A program made the position numbers and the translations under genes. Positions 57,981 to 64,000 of a stretch of 64,000 nt of DNA are shown in pieces. Positions within the stretch are counted from its first letter, which is position 1, and every line of letters starts with the position of its first letter. This DNA comes from Lathyrus oleraceus (lineage: Eukaryota; Streptophyta; Magnoliopsida; Fabales; Fabaceae), in NCBI RefSeq assembly GCF_024323335.1, contig NC_066579.1:3177001-3241000 (forward strand), written 5' to 3'. Under the pieces are notes generated by a model, which did no database searches, had not been told where the DNA came from, and worked only from the letters and a program-made list of their open reading frames with translations.

Positions 57981-60976
57981 AAAGCCTTCATTCATAGCAG
58001 TTAGCACTGAGATTGAAGGAATACGTTCGTGTGGACTGAGTAGAGGCGTTGTCATTGTTCAACATTCGTGATCGCTCCGTAGATCTACATCAAAGGTTAC
58101 AATCGCCACAAGAGGTAACGATTCTATCACTGATCATGCTCATTCGTAAGGATCATTAAAGGAGAAATTTTAAATTCCGCTGCGTTTTGGATCGCCCTTC
58201 TCCTTCAAAGGGGACAAGAGAGGTCACACCAAAATTGGATCAAAGGTTTGATCAAGTCATCATCAAAATCAATCATCCATTTTGGTGGATTAGGGTTTTC
58301 ACCCCATCAACACCCAAGATCCATTGAGTTTGATGAGACTTATGATCAAAACACCATGGTCAAAGGCCAGTAGAAGTCAACAGAGGTCAAACAAATAGAA
58401 AGTGAAATAAAATAAAATAAAATAAATCAAAAACATTTTTAAAATAAATTTTAAAAGGAAAATAAAAAATAAAATTTGTAAAGTCCTTCAAAACACCAAA
58501 TATATGGCCAAGAAATTATGGAAGGTTGGAAATAAAATAAGAAGCATATAATAAAATTTTCAGAATTTTAAAATGCATTTAAACCAATTAAAACAAAGGA
58601 GAAAGGTGAAAATTCAAGAAAAATAGAAAATCAAGAAAATAAAATGTTTAAAAACCAAAAATCAGATGAAGAAAAATAAAATAAAAATTAGAAATTATTT
58701 TGGTATTTTTTTTATGCAAAATGGGTTTTCTATGAATTTTAAAAGAAAATGCAATTTAAAATTAAAAAAAGAAAAAGAAATAAAATTGAAAAAAACATGG
58801 AGCGTTGGATCAGGCCTCATTAATTGAAGTGGTAGATCCAACAATCACAAAGTTAGGGCGCACAATGAAATTTTAAAAAATGAAACACCTGCTCTAATTC
58901 AAATTGGACCAATCAAAACATTTTAAATTGCCAACCTGTCTCCAAACTTATATGACCTGAGATAACCTTCGGTCAACTTCCCCGATGGTCCCCACCAAAG
59001 TTTCATCATTTGGTAAATTTAGAACACGAGACCACCACCAATGTGATCGCCTCCTCATCACGTATTCAACCCCATGCTCCAAATTCATTTATCTAATGTG
59101 AGCATGGGGAATTCCAGAGAAGTTTCAGTAGCAAGCAAGCCACGAAAAATAAAATTAAATGATGAACACGATCAATCAACAACAGATAAGTTAGGGGATA
59201 ACATCAGAGGATGAAGGACTACATTGTGGTAACTTGTTTGAGTTCAAATGATGCTCATAACTACCTTGTCCAAATGGTGATCAGAAGTTGATGAAGCTCG
59301 ATCTGGTTAGAGCACTTCAAGAGGTCTTAGAGCTTTAGAATTGTTGTAAAAGCTTCAGAGAAGACCAAAGACGCTAATGGAATCAAGAAATTGGATTAAA
59401 ACAAGCTCGAATTCAAAACACGATAGTTCAATTTTCTGGAAACATTTCAGAGTGAAGCAAATATTTCTTGTCTCTCAAAAGCTTGGAAATGAATGTAATA
59501 GTTTCCTCTATTTATAGGTAATGTATTTGTATCCAAATACATGTGGAATCAAGCTTAATTCGTTCAAAATGAATTTGATCAGAAAGTCTGAAAAGTGTGA
59601 CTTGCAATCCATCAAAACTCAGCCAAATCATGTGTTTCAAGGGTCAATTAACTTCCGGAGACTTGGTTAAACATGTTTAGGTCCAAAACTCATGCTAATT
59701 TGGTTTGTAATTGATAGTTAGTGAAGTTTAAATTTGGACCATGGTGATTTCTTCAGTTCCAAGTTACCATGTTCAACTCAATGGGGCATCTTGCTCAGGA
59801 GGCTTTTTGATCCCATTCTTTTGCAATGTGTTAACATCATGACAAAGATTACAATGTGCCAAGAAAGGTTTAATTTGGATGGTTGAGAAAAAATTTATGG
59901 CATGTTGAAGTTGCCACAAAAAACTGGTCATGCAACTAAGAAAACTTCTAAGTCCCAAATGGCTGAAAGTTACCTATAATGTCTCAATGACTTTGATCCA
60001 AATGGCTGAAAATTACCCATGGCCTTCCGAACATATTTTGAATTTGATCCTTGAAGAAAACTTGTAGAGTGAACCACAAATGATATTTTGAAAAAATAAT
60101 AAGCCTCAAATGTTAAGAATTGAAGAAGTTATAATCCTTGAAAGTTGAGAAAAAGTCACTTGAAAATAGGTCAAATTTCACTAAGTCCACAAATGACCTA
60201 TAATGTCTCAAAACTTTTGATGATCCTCCAAGAATAATTAGATCTTTTCATGTAAAGAGAAGTTGTATAAGATAATGAGAAGAGTCATATGAAAAAAGAA
60301 GCATTCAAAAATGTTGAAAATTGAAGGAGTTGTGATCCTTTGAACTTTGACTTCAAATGTTGACTTTTTGGTTAAACCTCTTAGAATAAAACTTGTGCCC
60401 TTGAACTTTTATTACATTTCAAGGTACATGGATGATCATATGAAATAAAGATAAAGTTTCCTTGAATATATTTTAATTGAGTTGCTCAAAGCTTGAGGTA
60501 ACTTGTTGAAGAAGGCATGAAAATAAACACATGAACCTTTGACTTTTATTGAGAAAATAAGTAACAAAACTTTGAGATGTTCTTGACCCAAATGAGATTT
60601 AAAGGTTCTTGAGAACTTTATAGACCATGCTTGAGAGATAAGCCTCTTGAGAATCAATGGTTGAGCACATTTTGCTGAGGAATCAAAACAAACCCTAGTT
60701 GAGGAGCCTTGCTTGATGCTCTTGTTGGAAAACCCTACCTTGCACAATAAACTTAAAGAAAATAAAACATATTGTTTCCATTTTGATTAGTGGTAAGATA
60801 AATAATGAACATATAAACACAAAAGGTAAAAAAAGTAACAAATAGGTGATTGGTGATCCCTGCAAAAAGCAAATCCAAAGATGAGAGGGGGAAGATCAAG
60901 ATGGGATCTTGTTTGTATGAAAGGATGCAAATGGTATGTGAGATCTTAGAGTTAAAAATTAGGGTACGACACTATG

Positions 60977-61586
60977 AATGTGGAAATCAAAGACACATAA
61001 AGAAGGATTGTCCAAAACTCACCAAGAAGAACAACTTCAAAATTTGATAAGAGTAAAAATCCAAAAGAGCCTACGTTACATGGGAAGATAATGAAATAAG
61101 TTCATCATCCGACTTGAAAAGTGAAGAATGTAAAAATCTTGCTTTGATGGAATCACACCATTTCAATGATGAAGATGAATAGGTTAGTAATTATTTTTCC
61201 ATTTATGAGAATGCTGCAGAAGGTGATATAGACGAACTACTCAATGAATGCAACACTCTGTTTAAAACGATGTCAAATAAAAAAACAATTTTTATCTCTT
61301 TAAAAAAACTTTGACACCATTGAAAAAGATTTTAAAATTGATTTTTTTTATTAAAGAACAAAAACAAAATTTTGTATGAAAAGAGTGTGAGTCACTTTCT
61401 TTCCAAATTATCCAATTGAAAAGAGTTCTTGAAAGATATGAGAAAGGACAAATTGGATTGGAGGGTGTCCTTAGTCAAAAAAGATATGATAATGATAAAA
61501 GTCGACTTGATTATTAAAAATTTAATAAACCAAGTTCTAGTAAAACTATCTTTGTTAATGCTATTCATCAATCGAATAAAGAAAAA
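60977..61586 (+). pseudogene. E4 gag, 3' part
   Basis: Resumes in the zinc knuckle (ECGNQRHIKKDCPKL) right after the target duplicate CTATG. The frame stops at 61045-61047. Beyond it lie acidic, Ser-rich segments (SSSDLKSEE type) with several stops. No complete protein can be read. Confidence 0.75.
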
Positions 61587-62573
61587 GTGAACAAAACAAA
61601 CAATGTTCATCATTATCCAAAAAGTAAAAGATTTGCTAAGAAAAAATCTTATGTTCCTAGACATATAAGTAATTTTGTTCTTACTTGTTTCTATTATGGT
61701 ATAATTGGTCACACACCTAATGTTTTCTATGTAAGGAACTTTAGTGTGGCAAGTGGGTATTATGTGTGGGTCATGAAAGGAACTAATTATGAAGGATCCA
61801 AGACAATTTGGGTACCTAGCAAAACCTAATTTGTTTTGTAGGTATGCTTGAAAACCACTACAAATCTATGGTATCTTGATAGTGGTTGTTCTAAGCATAT
61901 GACGGGAGATATCAACAAATTTTCAAATCTAGTGCTTAAGGCCAAGGAATATGCCACTTATGGAGATAACAACAAAGGAAAAATTATTGGCATAGGTAAA
62001 GTTGGAGCACCACATTTCAGATTCATCGAATATGTTCTTTATGTTGAAGGACTAAACCATAATCTTCTAAGTATTAGCCAACTTTGTGACAAAGGCTTCA
62101 AGATCAATTTTGTCAAGGATAAATGCTTGATTGAAGATGAAGCAACTCATGAGGTAAAACTCAAAGGTAAAAGGTTTAATAATATTTTTATGATTTCCTT
62201 AGATGATTTATCTTTGAAATTAAAAAATTTCACGGTAAACAACAACGAGTCATGGCTATGGCATAAAAGAGTTGCCCATATTCACATGGAACATTTAAAT
62301 AAACTAGTCAAGCACGATCTTGTCATTGGTTTACCTAAGATAAAGTTTGTCAAGGATAAATTATGTGATGCTTTTCAAAAGGGAAAACAAACCAAATCAA
62401 TTTTCAAACCTAAGAATGTGGTGTCTACTTCACATATGGACTTGTTTGGTCCATCAAGAATAAGAAACTTCGCAGGTAATGTATATGCTTTAGTTATTGT
62501 TGATGACTTTTCTAGATATTCTTGGACATTATTTTTAGTGCAAAAAAGCGATGCATTCAAGGTGTTCAAGAAG
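61587..62573 (+). pseudogene. E4 pol: protease and integrase start, truncated
   Basis: A linker (KSKRFAKKKSYVP) and a degenerate second zinc-knuckle-like motif (CFYYGIIGHT) precede the protease. The protease has LWYLDSGCSKHMTGD (about 61868) and GKIIGIGKVG. Gag-pre-integrase LWHKRVAHIHMEHLNKL follows. Integrase begins with HMDLFGPSRI and LVIVDDFSRYSWTLFL; the sequence leaves copia similarity near 62573, before the second catalytic Asp. A TAA lies at about 61827-61829 before the main frame (61848-62702). Confidence 0.83.
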
Positions 62574-62723
62574 TATGTGTCATACCATAAAACATACCTT
62601 ACCATATACAACTTTCATTTGGTCCATGCCCATACTACACATACACCTGAGAAAAAATGGGGTTTTTTGGATAAAGCCTCAAAGAAAAAATGTATAACAT
62701 AGCAAAATTTCCTTTTTTTTGGT

Positions 62724-62909
62724 CTGTGTAACCATTACCCAAATCTGTGTAACCGGTTACACCCCCTTATAAACATGTATGCAAGGAAAATTTGAGTCTG
62801 TGTAACCGGTTGCCCAAATCTGTGTAACCGGATAAACCTGCATTACACAGGCTTCTAAGACCATTTTCAGCCTGTGTAACCGGTTACCATAATCTGTGTA
62901 ACCGGTTAA
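62724..62909 (+). promoter_or_regulatory. six CTGTGTAACCGGTTAC motifs in three phased pairs
   Basis: Motifs start at 62724, 62745, 62798, 62820, 62872 and 62894. Within a pair the step is 21, 22 and 22 bases; pairs repeat every 74 bases. The core GTAACCGGTTAC is a perfect 12-bp palindrome in two copies and slightly altered in the others. It contains inverted CNGTTR-type MYB cores. A regulatory role is inferred from spacing and the nearby TATA box. Confidence 0.6.
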
Positions 62910-62989
62910 ATCTGCGCAGACAACAGCGTTAACCTTTTTTTCACTAAAAGTGAATTATTTTTCACACACTTTAACCCTTTAGCTTCTTC

Positions 62990-62998
62990 TATAAATAG
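62990..62998 (+). promoter_or_regulatory. TATA box downstream of the motif cluster
   Basis: TATAAATAG in the context TTCTATAAATAGAGCAC, about 80 bases after the last motif. No clear ORF follows within the window. Confidence 0.5.
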
Positions 62999-64000
62999 AG
63001 CACTATCCCCCCTCATTTTTTCAAGCTTATAACCACTAAACATATGCCAAAAGCACATTTAAGCTCTCTCTTTTAACCTAAAACCCAAACTCACTCAACC
63101 CCTATTTTCTTCTTTGAACCATCCAACCACCATGTAAAAATAAACCTTCTTCATACAACAACATCAATAGTAAAGTTGTAACCTTCATCCACACACTCAC
63201 TCACTACCACCACATAAACATATAACTTATTTTTAAAGAGGGATTTGAGTCAAGTTTGAGACAAGTGGTTTAGTTTGGTTTACACACCTTTTTTGGGATT
63301 TTTGCTCTTACTACTTTTTATTCATCATTTTCAATCAAACTTTGTTATTGTTACCATTTACTATTTATTATTGACTTATTGTTATATTTGTATTGGTTGA
63401 TGAAATATATTAGAATATGACCATGGTTGTTTAGGGTTGATAAAACCTTCAATGTTTCAAACCTATTAATGAATGATCAATGAATCATTCATGATACTTT
63501 GAGGCATTAATATGTTGCCTCTATTTTAACCAATTTGAATCATTGGATGCATAGATGAAACAATGTTTGTGTATACTAACTTGGTAATCCATTTACTTGT
63601 TTTGATTCCATTAACTACTAACTTCTAACATTTATATTATTGCACTTTATTTATTTGCTATTTATTTTCTCACAATTTATTTCATTGTTTATTTTATTTA
63701 AAGCACTTTATGTTTATGTCCATTGACATCTAGTCATATATCATTTACATTGTGCCGATTTATTTGTTTTCTTACCACCTTGCATAATCAAAAAGTAAAA
63801 AAAAAACTTATAATCATTTGAGTGATATAATCATCTATTTGTGAAACTATTGATAGATGAATTTGAGGTTGTATAACTTTTATTGTTACAAATCTATTGC
63901 TATATTATTATTGATCATCTTTAATACTTTGCATCAATGATAAAGTATCCCTTGATGCGTCATATTTTGAATCTTTTAACCTATGGATAAATTATCCTCA

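Larger units (their letters stand above)
56826..58207 (+). mobile_element. copia-type solo LTR with 5-bp TSD
   Basis: 1382 bp from TGTTGGTGTAAGCCCTAGAG to CTTCTCCTTCA, flanked by AAGGG at 56821-56825 and 58208-58212. It has a TATAAATAG box at 57876-57884 and a TC/AC microsatellite downstream. There is no internal sequence. The TG-CA ends and 5-bp TSD fit an LTR; lineage is not certain, Ty1/copia being likely. Confidence 0.85.
54835..60971 (-). mobile_element. Ogre-like solo LTR with 5-bp TSD
   Basis: On the minus strand it begins TGTCGTACCCTAATTTTTAA and ends CCGCTACA. CTATG flanks both sides (54830-54834 and 60972-60976). Removing the nested copia LTR leaves about 4.75 kb with no coding region. 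The start resembles the Ogre LTR at 24257, and the end has the GATCC-TAGAGTACTA-CTAATACCTTCCC-GCATAA block seen at 5217-5300. This is the structure of a solo LTR left by LTR-LTR recombination of an Ogre-type element. Confidence 0.88.
53514..62573 (+). mobile_element. E4: second type of Ty1/copia element, interrupted
   Basis: An LTR end (53514-53898) is followed by PBS, gag, protease and the start of integrase. It is interrupted by E3 on the left (in its LTR) and by the solo LTR at 54835-60971. Proteins differ from the SIRE copies (FSGEYFEFWKIHMKAHLE, LWYLDSGCSKHMTGD). Integrase breaks off near 62573 and no 3' LTR is seen. Confidence 0.8.
62574..64000. other. unassigned DNA at right end
   Basis: No coding region is recognised. 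It holds the motif cluster at 62724-62909 and a TATA box, followed by AT-rich sequence to the end of the window. It may be the LTR or promoter region of another element. Confidence 0.4.

Noticed and set aside
57757..58055. Minus-strand ORFs with Cys-Val and Arg-Glu runs
   Set aside because: They are shadows of the TC/AC microsatellite in the solo LTR.

Overview
This window is nuclear DNA of a higher plant, most likely a large-genome legume of the pea/vetch tribe (Fabeae). The reasons are very long Tat/Ogre-type Ty3/gypsy LTRs, an Ogre internal region with the extra ORF1, a pro-rt intron and two RNase H domains, several SIRE/Maximus-type Ty1/copia elements with a third (env-like) ORF, and a CYP72A gene with five exons and GT-AG introns. 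The species is inferred. No bacterial operons, CRISPR arrays or rRNA genes are present.

Layout. 1-5423: right part of a Tat/Ogre-type LTR (+), carrying a tRNA-derived SINE-like unit and two minisatellites. It ends exactly inside a CACTA (En/Spm) transposase relic (5424-5870, -). 5871-8937: AT-rich DNA without a gene. 8938-9264: a small copia integrase relic. 9342-11300 (-): an intact cytochrome P450 of the CYP72A family (517 aa, 5 exons), the only host gene I can support. 11471-16428: a 2.9-kb tandem duplication of the DNA upstream of the P450. Copy 1 holds a solo LTR and a MITE. Copy 2 holds the full 5' end of SIRE-like element E1 and an empty MITE site.

15425-24256: E1 (SIRE/Maximus-type copia, +), heavily mutated and cut by an Ogre element whose 5' LTR starts at 24257. 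That LTR is interrupted at 25660-35076 by E2, a young complete SIRE-like element (LTRs about 99% identical, 5-bp TSD). E2 has an intact gag but a 784-bp integrase deletion. The Ogre body continues with ORF1 (38208-39710), gag-pro (39938-43252), a predicted intron and rt-rh-arh-int (to 46951). Near 47270 the Ogre breaks off and abuts E3, another SIRE-like element on the minus strand (47270-53513), also lacking its 3' end. E3 sits in the LTR of E4, a different copia element. E4's gag zinc knuckle is split by an Ogre-like solo LTR (54835-60971, -; TSD CTATG), which is itself split by a copia solo LTR (56826-58207; TSD AAGGG). E4 breaks off inside integrase near 62573. From there to 64000 is unassigned DNA with six phased TGTGTAACCGG motifs upstream of a TATA box.

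No element here looks autonomous. I did not find a convincing new biological system. The most informative signals are structural: target-site duplications that resolve the nesting order, a solo-LTR/full-element pair sharing one insertion site, a microhomology deletion in E2, a gag/protease frame offset shared by SIRE copies, and the phased palindromic motif cluster at the right end.
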